Assembly (NCBI GenBank): GCA_000469685.2 | Contig: LS997565.1 | Span: 6,273,005-6,337,004, forward strand | DNA: 64,000 nt | Reading direction: 5' to 3' | Origin: Haemonchus contortus | Lineage: Eukaryota; Nematoda; Chromadorea; Rhabditida; Trichostrongylidae | Shown here: positions 28,584 through 39,400 of the stretch, piece after piece | Position numbering within the stretch: the first letter of the stretch is position 1 | Layout of the letters: each line of letters opens with the position of its first letter | Notes under the pieces: model-generated | Seen by the model: only the letters and a program-made list of their open reading frames with translations | The model's database searches: none | What the model was told of the DNA's origin: nothing | Translations under genes and position numbers: made by a program

Positions 28584-30588
28584 TATCATCAGTGTATCCG
28601 TTCTCTTAACTAGCTAGGATTGAATCGTTATTCGATCCCAACGAATGCTACCCCAAAGTACCTTGTTGACAAATCCATTCGCCCCACTCTGGGTTGGGAC
28701 CAGGGCCAGCTTCTTCAGCGGGTTGCCCTTGTCACCGTAAAACAGGTCACCTCGACTTCCATCATTTTCAAATTAAATCTATTTCAAGTTTTCCGCTTTT
28801 AAAGCAGAAATGATGAGCTCCAAGGCATGAACAAGTAAAATAACGATAGAATATGGTTTTTGCAATTGTAAAGAGCAAGTAGCCTTAGTACACGTGTCTC
28901 TTGGTGCCTGCTATAGGACTGCATCCCGTTATTTGTAGGGCTATAAACATTTTTTCTAAAAGCAAGTTGCCATGCAACAAAGTCGCACCACTTTTAGAGC
29001 CAAGTTGCTTCGCAACCGCTGAGATGAGGGACTTTTATAGGAATTTCTCATATCCCAATGCTCTTTTGCAGGAGTTAACAACAGAGCCTAGAAAGGGAAA
29101 TGGAGGCTGGCAGGTACAGCCGAGCTGAGCGGATCCAATCCAGGGCAGAATTCCGGTCAGACCGAAAAACTGTCTGTTCGGGCTTCTGGGAAAAGAATAA
29201 GTGTCAGCTATTAGGCGCTTGTATTTTTCTGAAAAGGAGGATACAAGAGCCCAATAATTTGAGCCCAGGAGTCCAAGAACGACTATCCAACCAAATATCG
29301 CTGCGATTTTGATTGAAAGTGGGTGGCATGGCGTAGACTTCAAGATGAAACGATGATTTCGACTGATTCTGAAAAATAAGATAAGCAAATAATATTTCAA
29401 ACCCAAAAAATTACAGGATTCCCACTACACATTCGTAGCCTGTAGGTTTTCGGGCGTATTGTCTAGCTCGATTTCTTACAGTGCCCATACAAGCTGAGCA
29501 GCTGCAAGCTGAATCACTACAGGAGGCTCGAAAAACGGCTTTGATGTCGCATCTGTCTTTGAGAAATACGTCGACATATTCAGCCTGCTGATTGCTATCC
29601 TGTCCTTTTATTAGGGTGGCTATGATGGATTTTTTGGCTCCCTCTCCAAGGTTGGAGGAGCTAGAAGGCTCCGAGGGAAGTTGAGACGGTCTGGACAAAA
29701 AGTGAAACGAGCCTCTTCTCATTTCCATTTGATCATTTCATTGTGGTTACCAATCGTTTTTAATGCTCCACTGATTTTTCGATCGCTTCACTTTCTTCAC
29801 GAAGAAACGTTTTCTCCTCTTCTTGCTGCTTTCTTTCCGAGCTCAATCATCCACTTGTGCCATTAAGGGGAACAGCGGCTCAAGTCGGCTTTGGATTACG
29901 GAGTGATGTTCTTATAGAGGTGTTTTGACAATCCAAAAAAACAATCATGTTATTAGGAAGTCACCTGACTTGGCTGAGTGCGGAAGAATTAAATGCGTAA
30001 GAGCTGAGCCGGTGGATCTGCTTATAAAAGAGCCGACGAAGTAGCAGGGATATCTATCTGACGCGTTGCCATGTGCCCCATCGCATTATGCGTCCACCTC
30101 CTGGGACGACGCCCAATTTCTTGCCCATTATAGTGCACCAGAGCTGACACGTGCTGTATCAGAAAAGCGTATTCCACTGCACTTTTCCTGTGTTGTTTGT
30201 TGCCTTGTTGTTGTTTATTTAGCTGTTGATTTACCTACGAATTGGAAGTATATAAGCAAATGGCTCTTCACACTATTCCTCCTTTCATTTCCCAGTCTCA
30301 CTTTTTACGATTCCAACGCGAACTGCACCTGCACACCAACTTTTGCTGCAAGTTCAGCGATTCTTCGATTTCCTTATCCGACGCATTGCTTGGATGCGCT
30401 CGTATGGCCGAGTACCGTCATCGTCGCTCAACTTTCTCATCACATCACGATCGATACCATTTTATGCACTTTTGCCTGATTTAGTGTGACGGTTTCCCAC
30501 AAAGAAACAAGTTTTTCATTCAAAAGTTGGAAAAATGACGTGAAGAGTTCCTTAAAAGAGGTCGATGTGAGAGAAGGCTTATCCTGGA
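28584..30588. other. Intergenic, no gene recognised
   Basis: Two minus-strand open frames at 29035-29406 and 29411-29728 are the longest here. The first contains one hydrophobic stretch, the second a Cys/Ser-rich end. Neither has a recognised family or a consistent splice context. Nothing else is supported. Confidence 0.4.
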
Positions 30589-30895
30589 TCTTCTTCTCTT
30601 CCATTTTCTTCTTCCTTCTCCTTCTCCCTGTCCTTTTCCTTCTTCTTCCCTTTTTAGTTCTTAATCTTCCATCTCCTTCCCCTTACCTCTTCTTTTCTCT
30701 TCTCATCCTTCTTACCTCTTCTTCTTCCTTCTTCTCACTTCTCCTTCTTACCATTCTTCCTTCTACTTTTTCTTACTTCTCCTTCTTTTACTTCTTCTTT
30801 GTCTTCTTCTTCTTCTCCACATTTCTTCACCCACTCTTCTTCCTTTTATTTTTCATTTCACTTTCCTTCTTCATCTTCCTTCTTCTTCTCCCTCT
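30589..30895. repeat. Pyrimidine-rich (CTT/CCT) tract; purine-rich tail of RTE copy
   Basis: About 300 bp are almost purely C and T on the plus strand, built from irregular CTTCTT and CTTCTCC units. On the minus strand it is a GAAG-rich tract that begins right after the ARD-stop end of the neighbouring RTE sequence, so it is read as that element's 3' simple-repeat tail. The 151-codon plus-strand frame across it (Phe/Leu/Ser) is a low-complexity artefact. Confidence 0.8.
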
Positions 30896-32230
30896 CGTTA
30901 ATCTCTTGCGTTCGCCGCGCTTCCGTCCTTTCCGTACGTAGCATTTCCCACAACTTTTGTTGGGATCCTCGATCCGATGAGTTTTCGATCCCATTTGTGA
31001 ACCTTGCTTAACCTCGCCCGGACTTCTTGAAGTGGTACCGTCGCTGCTGGCTGGGCCTTCACCACATCGATATCTGGCTTCGACCACTCGGAAGACGAAC
31101 TTTTCCAGTTTTTGAATAACAAACTTGTCGAATAAGTTGCTAAGTCCCCAGCTATTTCCTGTGCATTCTCTGCTACGACTGCCTAAGCGAGCCTCCTGAC
31201 GTTACTGAAATATCTAGGTTATATGGGCTTGCCTTTTTTGTCAGCCAAGTGTCCTTCGCGTCACTATTCGACATTCCTGTACACGTCACCTTACCTTCTC
31301 TGGATACTTACTCAACGTTTCTTTTGTACTCTGTAAGACGGGCTGGGCTACGCCATGCCGTTCCAAATTACTGCCGACCTGGGAAGCTAGCTTTAGGATC
31401 GCTTTTTTAAGGCCACCTGATCTGTTCAGTACAGTTTCACAACCTAACTCTCTGCTCAGTTTAACCGTTTTCCTTGTGGTCCATGACCATTTATGCTAGG
31501 AGTAGTTCTTATTCGATCAGCTCATCCGAGGCTTTTGGGAAAAGTTTTTCCCGAGCACATGGTCGACTTCCTTTTGTCTCCCTCCACCACTGTAGGCTAT
31601 CTTTCGATTCTCCCTTTCATCGGATTTGTTGTGTACTGCTACGTCATACTGCTACGTCAATAATCATAACCAGTAGCGTTTTTCTATCCGCTTTTCTTAC
31701 GACCAATTCTCTGCTTCCGCTGATCCTTTCCATGCCTTTTCAGTCACTCCAAAATGGCTCCTCGGACCATCTGCTACGGTCAAGTAATTCTCCTCTGGTA
31801 GTGGCTGAAGCCTCCACAGAAACTACTGCGCAGACAAGGATTCAGTTGCCTGAAATCTCCCCTTCTGTATCTCTCAGTGGCAAAAAGTTGATGTGGCCAA
31901 TCCTGTTTATAGGGGGTCTAAGTGTTCTATGGGCTCCGCTTCTGCTATGGCCACTCAATTTCGCTTATCGTCTCCAACGTTGTAGTAGTGTTTACACCTC
32001 CAACTTCTCTGCCCATCGCCCCTGTGCATATCTTCAACTCGTAGAACCTGGATATTTCAATGCTCCAACAGATAAACAATTCCCAAGGCTTACTCAGCTA
32101 GCTACACGACGCTGAGACTCTCAATTCGACCAGCTCCTTCGACTGAGGTCAAGCGCTCGATGAATAACTCAAGCAAATGTTCTGCACATTGCTTCGAATG
32201 AATCATTTGAATAGTAAATGAGGTTCTTCA
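30896..32230 (-). mobile_element. Truncated RTE-type non-LTR retrotransposon
   Basis: Read on the minus strand, about 31100-30912 encodes an RTE-like C-terminal end: a DVVK motif, a K.W.R.L region and a final NARD-stop, followed at once by the purine-rich tail. About 31640-31500 matches on the DNA level the endonuclease-end segment found again near 40690-40770 and 38590-38670 (sequence around GTCGACTTCCTTTTGTCTC on the plus strand). The reverse transcriptase that should lie between is missing, so the copy is internally deleted and broken by stops. The 213-codon plus-strand frame 31474-32115 is antisense to it. Confidence 0.65.
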
Positions 32231-32265
32231 GCTGGTTTCAGCTGTCATGTGACTCTGATACTGGC

Positions 32266-32385
32266 ACCTTTTCTTTTTTTTCTTCGACCCCTACTTCTTC
32301 CACTTCCTTCTACCTTCTCTTTTACTTTCCATCTTCTACCTTCTTCTTCCTTCTCCTCCTTCTTCCTTCTTCTCCTTAGCGATAG
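32266..32385. repeat. Second pyrimidine-rich tract; tail of upstream RTE copy
   Basis: The CTT/CCTT-rich tract on the plus strand has the same composition as 30589-30895. It directly follows (in minus-strand sense) the C-terminal end of the RTE reverse transcriptase at 32400-33420, and is read as that copy's tail. Confidence 0.7.
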
Positions 32386-32389
32386 TAAA

Positions 32390-33430
32390 TCTTATAATAT
32401 TTCTTCCCCTTACCGTCTAGATCCTCCTATTCAGCCTTGAGCTTTGCTCCCGCGAGACTTTCTTGACCACGTCCATCTCTTTTTTGGGCTCCTAATGGTG
32501 TCCTTTCCGCTTTGAACTCCACCACTTTCCTTATCGAATGACCCGGTGACCTTCTCAGTACTTGCCCATGCCATCACTGAGGCGGCTTTCTCATTTTGAT
32601 TGGGCCTCTTTGAGTGTCTGTCCTCTTCATTCGCAAATGGAAAGGATCAAAAACGTCATTTTTGTCTTCGTGCCAGCATTTGCTGCCGTAGATCTTCGCC
32701 ATTCTAACCGTCGCTCCATATAACTTTCTTTCGACCCTCTTGTAGCACCGCTGGTCAAAGAAGACCTCATTCGTCTCTCAAACTCATCCGTGTGCGTTTT
32801 TTATCCTTCACAGCCTGGTCCAAACTACTTTCAACAACCATTCCCCATTCAGTCACTGTCACTTGCATCCTTGTAATGGCTTTCACAAGACAATGTACAA
32901 TTAGCACTGAAAATTCCTCTAAGCTGAAGAACTGGTCCCCATCGCGCTCAGGGATCGGCTTCCACCACAACATTGTGCCTAGTCTGCAGCGTGCCCTGTT
33001 AATCTTCTTGCTTTTCACTATCAGAGAAATGTTGGCGTAGGACAGAGCCTGCCTTCAGCAGTTCATTCACAAGCTCTTCTGTGATCGCTTCAATTGTCAG
33101 CAGGAGCAGTAACGGGCTTGGGACTCATGCTTGGTGCATCCCAACTGTGATTTCTATTGCTTGTAGGCTGTGAATAGTGCGTCTAGCTTTTTGATCTCAT
33201 CGTACCCTGTTTTCAACAGAGAAACGGGTTGTTGTGGAGTATTTCGTTGTGAACCTTTCTGTCATAAAACTGAACTGTTTTTTCAAGATCGTAACCATTT
33301 CCCTCAATGTCAACTCCTGATATCCTTCACAATTCCAAGAGACGATTTCCCTACGAGAATATGGTCGATTTCTATTTGCTTTCCTCCTTTGTTGTAGGGT
33401 AAATGCCGGAAATCGCTCTCCGCGATCCAT
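32390..33430 (-). pseudogene. RTE-type reverse transcriptase, degenerate 3' half
   Basis: In minus-strand order the fragments follow RTE reverse transcriptase. First comes a VGMHQ/LSPLLLLLTIEAITEEL region (about 33150-33070), then a YA..ISLIVKSKK segment (about 33035-32995) where active elements have YADD; here the site reads YANI, so a catalytic Asp is lost. Next come LDQAVK, QRCYKRVERKLYGATVR and YGSKCWH, then LRRSPGHSIRKVVEF near 32560 and a DVVKK end near 32470. The reading frame changes several times and stops intervene. It is a dead copy, 5' truncated as is usual for non-LTR insertion. Confidence 0.8.
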
Positions 33431-35109
33431 GTGTGTTCATAGAATTTTTGGAGCCAGGGAAAGTAGAAGGGTTAGGAGTGAACTGAGTGCTCGTTGCAAA
33501 GAATATCAGTGTTCAATCCATACTAACGAAAGAGAAAAAGGGCAAAGCCAACTGTAATATGACGACTGACTAACAGCAAAAAATTGTCTTAAGATAGACA
33601 ACTAGCAAGGAACAGCAACTAGCAGTAAGCAGGCTGGAGATGGCGCCACCCTTCGTACTCCGTTCATTAGAATCTAGCCATGACAGTTCACTCTGGATGA
33701 AGCTTATCCTTCTACTCGAGAGGAGTATACGTATTGGCAAAGTTTCTGAAGCAGTCCTATCGAAATGAATTGGAATTTTGAGAATTTTAACGAGATTTTA
33801 ACGATTTTAACGAGATGTATGTATGTATGTATGTATGTATGAGAAAAAAAAGTCTGGAAAAATTTCATTAATGCCCGTCACTCTTCCGCGCCTTCAGAAA
33901 TGATTAAATTTTTCTATTGATAAAAATGTTTCTCTACACTTTCTACTGGTGGTCATAGGGACCACAATAATTCAAGCTGACCTCGCAGCAATGGGTTACT
34001 AGGCGAACAACATGACCAATACTTTGTATTCGTTGAATGCCTTTTACGATGATGAGAATGCCTCTAATTGAATGCATATGTCATTACTATCGCTCTTTAT
34101 GACGTAATAAGTGGATGATATTCAGGATAATCGGATGTTATTACTATCATTGTATCTACTGCCATTATTATAGGCTCATTGTTAGCGATTCCACCTCAAA
34201 TGAATCAACCACAAGCCGATCTACACAAGTGGTACTGATCTACCACCAATCGTAATACTACAGGTAATAATCAATAAATCAATAATACTTCAATTCTTAC
34301 AGTGACAAATCAATGCCATAGTAATACTTTTGTAACCATTCACCTACGGTCATTGCAGTTTCAACATCTTTGCTATTGTATGCATTTTATTCTAATATTT
34401 TTTTACTAAATTAAATTTTCATGTAAACCAGTGATCAAAAAAAAATGCAAAAAATGAAATTTTCGATCCCAGATACTGAACACTTTCTCCCTGTGTGACA
34501 TGGGTGAACGCAAGGTTTTTTGAAGGCTTTGTCAGTAATATAAATTACAATTATACTGTAAGAGAGAGGTAAATCGCTCATAAAATACGATTTTCTACCT
34601 GGAATTTTGGTTAGTAAATAGAAGTCGACCTTTTTAAGCAACAAAAGTAATTTGTTACGGGGAATACCATCTCAACTAAAAAATACTTGAATTTAGCAGA
34701 CATTCTGACGTCTCTTGTCCCAGTAAGGCAATCTACCACTGCCGGGATCATAAGAAACTCTCAGGAAGAAATCAAAGTAAAGTGACCAGTGAGAAGGGGA
34801 TACATCATGAAAACTACCCTATGAGACGATTGAAAAAAGCAATCATGGATACTACAGTACCGAAAAAAAATAACTTTATTGAGCAGTTGAGTTAGCAGTT
34901 TCTTGTGAGTACTACTGAGACCACAAGTGCGCGACCTAGTAACCCTTGACGTGGCGCTAAGTTGCCTGGGCCAAACAATCGGGGTTCCGAAGAGCTCACT
35001 GGGCACTCTCTACGGCCAGTGTTGTCTACCAATACATGTAGGGTACACCTCATTGATTGACCGATATCGAATCTTACCCCATTTACTTCCTCACTGACGC
35101 TCCTCCATC
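33431..35109. other. Intergenic, no gene recognised
   Basis: A short GTAT microsatellite sits at about 33818-33840 after two copies of GATTTTAACGA. The remainder is AT-rich with no exon that could be supported on either strand. Confidence 0.5.
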
Positions 35110-35111
35110 TA

Positions 35112-36373
35112 TTAGGTTGAGTCATAAGTCCTCGGACAAAATGATAGTGATGACTTCTAGCGATCATAACTTTGGAAAGAGGTAACGAAAATGAACGTGC
35201 GAGGCATTGTTAGATAGAGTATGGAAAGCTCTTCCAAACGCATGTTGGAGAAGGCACCTTTCTGTTTCCTTTCCAGCAACTATGCCTCATGATTTTAAGC
35301 CGTCGCAACTCCACATCCGCAACACCATCATATTTATTTTTTTATCTGGCCATGAACCCGCGGCCATCGATAGAGGTATGAAGGACGTTCACAATCAGGA
35401 GGTGTACAATTTACAAGTTGCATCAGAAGTTCACATCGGATGACTATTCCGTCGAAAATGAAGACCGTCCGGGACGCTCAATGAAGTTGGATTTGAAGGT
35501 GCTGCGGAGCCAGGTGGAAACCGATCCGTATCAAACCACTCGTGAACTGGCAGTCACACTCGGGGAGTCAGTCCACAGTTCTTCGTGAATTGAAGTCAAT
35601 CGACAAGGTGCGAAAGCTCGGTCCATGGATGCCTCATGCTATGAAGCAGTATGACATAGACCGCCGCGACGACGTGGCACTTTCTCTCCTCACGCTCAAG
35701 GGCACCACACGTGGCTCGAGTACCTAGTCACCAGGGGTGCGAAGTCGATCCTCTACTCTAACGTTCACCGGCGTGCTCAATGGATTGACAAAGGTGCGCA
35801 TGCAGAAGACTCCCCCAAACCCGACGTACACGCCAAGGAGGTTATGCTCTGATTCTGGTGGAGCGCTCTCCGTGTCGAATAATGGGAGCTGCTAGACGAA
35901 GGATGCACAGTGACCGCACACGTCTACATTACGCAACTGAGGAATTTGAAGGCGAATCCCGAAGCTACACGTCCACAGCAGCACAAAGTTCACTTCCAGC
36001 ACGACAACGCTCGCCCTCACATTGCAAGAACGACCAAAACTGAACTGACGAATTTCGGCAGAACAAGTTTACCACACCAACCATGTTCCTCAGACTTGGA
36101 TCCCTCGGATTACCACCTTTTTCCCCATCTTCAACGTCATCTGGATGGTCTGGACTTTCAAACCCTTGACGACATCAAAGTGGCACTGGTGTAGTTCTCC
36201 AAGGGCCAGCTCCCAGCGTTCTAAAGCAAGGACATCTACGATTTGCCCAAGCATTGGCAGAAGACCATTGATGCCAGTGGGGCATATTTCAAATGATTCG
36301 CTATTGTTCTTTAAAAATTGTAAAATAAATATTATCACTGCCAATTTGTCCGAGGACTTATGACTCAACCTAA
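35112..36373 (+). mobile_element. Mariner transposon, near full length, inactive
   Basis: The 1262-bp element has inverted ends TTAGGTTGAGTCATAAGTCC and GGACTTATGACTCAACCTAA (about 27 bp in all) and a TA target duplication at 35110-35111 and 36374-36375. The transposase gene runs from ATG 35191 to a stop at about 36194. It has an HTH part (KPSQLHIRNTIIF.F near 35300), the linker VRKLGPWMPH (near 35610), and catalytic motifs HDNARPH (near 36003) and SDYHLF (near 36108), which carry the second and third Asp of the D,D34D triad. The first Asp block, GDEKW in active elements, is mutated to RGAKS near 35735. An early in-frame TAG and several frame changes also make it dead. It is the same family as 27836-28583. 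Confidence 0.92.
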
Positions 36374-36488
36374 TACTAACTTCTTTACAATTCCAACAAA
36401 GAATATATTATTTTAACGATTCATTTTCAGAGATACTCATCATTTCTATGTTTCCTAATCATTTTTGGACTCGTCGCCTTCTTTGATA

Positions 36489-39400
36489 ATGATGGGTTAT
36501 ACCAATGATTTTCTCTTTATACCTCCCCCTATGTCACCAATGGCATTTCCACGATCGCCGGATTTACCGTTTCCCGGTGAGTTTTCATTTCTCTCAACTT
36601 ACTTTACTGTTTGAGTTAACCTTTATCCATACATACTCATTCATACCTTCGGCTCTACTCTTTTTGTTTTACCCCTTTTTACTCATACAGCTTCACTCGA
36701 TCAACTTTGAAGCTATGCTCTGTGAGAAAAAGTAGGCCCTACAGCTCTATGGGAATGAACAAAATGAAGAAAAATACCTCGTTACCATGATTTCCCGGAA
36801 AATAACGGGAGGGATTCCAAGCAGGACCATAACGGATCAGACGCGATACCATCCATTTTAACTTTTGGGACTACGGCTGCTAGGAATTCAAAGAAATGCA
36901 CAACGTCGGGAACCACCGCGCGACCGCACGCTTAGTCCTCAGGTATTGCGAGCAGGCATTAGCATATTACGAAAGTCCTAATTTCCCCAGGACCTCTCAC
37001 ACATTTCTGTACGAATGAACATGTGCAGTAAAAATACTTGTTAGGCATGATTGAGGCCATTTACAGGTCCAACAAATCGCCTAAGCCAGTCACTACTTCA
37101 TTTGCACATTGTCGGCTCAACTCCTCAGTTCACTCCAATAAGTGTCAGTGGTAGCCCGATCATATCGGATTGGATGTGTCGCTTCCAGCAACAAAAAATT
37201 CCACCAAATGATCTCGACACGAAATCTCTGACTACGGTACTGAGAGGCATGCGTCTTACAGAGGATCAACTAAAAGCCAATAGGTACTGTCTCTTTGTGT
37301 AAATGAAAAGAAATTGAGTCACCGAATTTTCTCTTATGCAGTTTCCCACGATGGAAAGACGGAGATAGGACGAAGGTTGTTGTTGAGCCCAGTTTCTATG
37401 ACTTTATGAGTGGACGAAGGGAATTCATTCCAGACGATGGTATTATTACTACTCATTATTAGTGATTCGTGCATCATTCATGCTGCTTGATCATTCATTA
37501 CAACATTTTGATCACATTACGAGTCACCTTTTTTATTTTTTCATTTCTATTATTATTTCTATTACACCCATATTTTATTTCCTATTTTTGAGCTATCCTT
37601 TTAAAAGCAATTTTCCCTCGTAATCTCATATTTTTCACACCATCCTGGACCTGAGCCGGCCGGCTACTTAACAATAGCATCGCTGCCGCTGTCTATGACC
37701 TTCACTATGTAGTAATTTGGCTACCCATAATCAGAATTCTTTACTTCTTGATAATGAAGCCTCTTCATAAGGTGTCCACCCTCCAGTTGTCATTGCTTTT
37801 TACGACTATCCTCTTGCCTCTTCTGTAGCCGGCTACATCCATTCATATGAGGTCGTTTCTAATCCCTCAGTTTCAAGCTACATCATGTCCTCGCTTTTTT
37901 GGGAACAGTTCCAGGCTTGAGCTCTTGAGAATATCTTTCACCACTTCACCATGCACCGCTTAGGTTACAATTACTGATTGAGCAGGTCCTTCAGTCCTCT
38001 CATGCATCGAAGACAACTTTCCCAAAGTTTTCTGGCCAAGTATGTGCCGAAATCAGTTCGAATGACAGTTGGAACTGCTCTTTGAGAATTTCCCTTTGAA
38101 GGAGCTCGAAATGGCTCTAGTGATATCTTGCACCAATTCATGATGCTCCTTAACGGTTACTGTTGAAGCAGGATTTCCAGTCCTCTCGTTTGTTGTAGAA
38201 GTGCCTTTTCCATAGTTTGTTGGCCAAGGTTGTGCCAGAGCCAATTCGGACAGCAGACGGAACTGCTATTTTAGAAATTTTTCTTATGAATAAGCTCGAG
38301 CTCTTAAGGACATATCTTTCAACACTTTATGATACCAACGTTTGGGTAACGATTACTGTCTCCGTCCTCTCGTTTATTGTAGCCACCCTTCCACAGTTTT
38401 CTGGCCCTGTATGGGAGACTGACTTTCATGACAATTCGTTTAAGGTCGTCTCTCTTCCTTCGACCAGCTTTCACTCTCAAAATTTCCGCTCCATTTCATC
38501 CTTTCCTCCTTAAAAAGACTGCGACGAAGTCTGTTAGAAGCTGTGCTGCAAAACCCGTAACCGTAAACCCAATGCCTTATACAGATGTGAAGGAAAATCT
38601 TTTCTCGAGCATATGTTCCATTTTCGTTTTTGTCTCTGCTCAACTGTATGCTACCTTCTACGTCTCTTTTTTTGCGAAGAACGTTTTTGCTACGTGTCTT
38701 TCCTCAGGACAACGATTCGGTCTGGTTGATTCGCTGATAGCGAATGAAGGAATTCTCCAGGTGCTTTGACTACTCCATTTCACTTTTGTTTCTTTCCCAT
38801 TGTAATATAGTTTGTTAAACCCATCCCTGTTCCTATGGATTTAATCTGATAGAGAACCCTGCTTTTCACTTCGTTTTTGGCTATTTCTTCATGGTTCCTT
38901 TTCTGACTTTTTTGTGAAGGCTTCTGCGTTTACTGTCATCGTGACCAATTAGAAGCTATAATCAGATATATTGAAGATGCTTACGATCATCTACATTAAT
39001 CAGATAATCAGATGTTGCCAGTCCCCCCTTCCCCTCGGGGAAACCCAGAGGCGTGGTCAATGTCAATATATATGAAGCCGTCTTTCTCGTACTTTAAGCA
39101 GAATCATTTAGAGAATTATTCTATTTCTATCATGCTTTCACGGCTTGCTCGGATTTTGAGCCGAAGGAATCGGTAGTTGAGGAACCAGCTCCGCTTTCGC
39201 ATATCACACGTCATAATGATTTCTCAATTCTGACTGATATATCGTCAACTTTTTTGATAGGTATTCTCTCCACTTGTCAGGCAGCATTGAGCTAAAGCTG
39301 GCCCTTTCGCTTCGGAAACACATCGAAAAAGATTCGCGAAGGTCTCAGTCTTTCTAGATCCCTCTTTTTGATACCATCGACCCCGCAGATTTTTATGTAC

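Noticed and set aside
29035..29728. Two adjacent minus-strand frames of 123 and 105 codons
   Set aside because: One hydrophobic stretch and a few cysteines, but no recognisable family, start context or partner exons.
30486..30941. 151-codon plus-strand frame rich in Phe, Leu and Ser, like a membrane protein
   Set aside because: It is the translation of the CTT/CCT simple-sequence tract.
31474..32115. Longest open frame of the window, 213 codons, plus strand
   Set aside because: Similar DNA at 38.6, 40.7 and 41.2 kb carries RTE endonuclease sequence on the opposite strand, so this frame is antisense to a dead retrotransposon; composition is Ser/Leu-rich without motifs.
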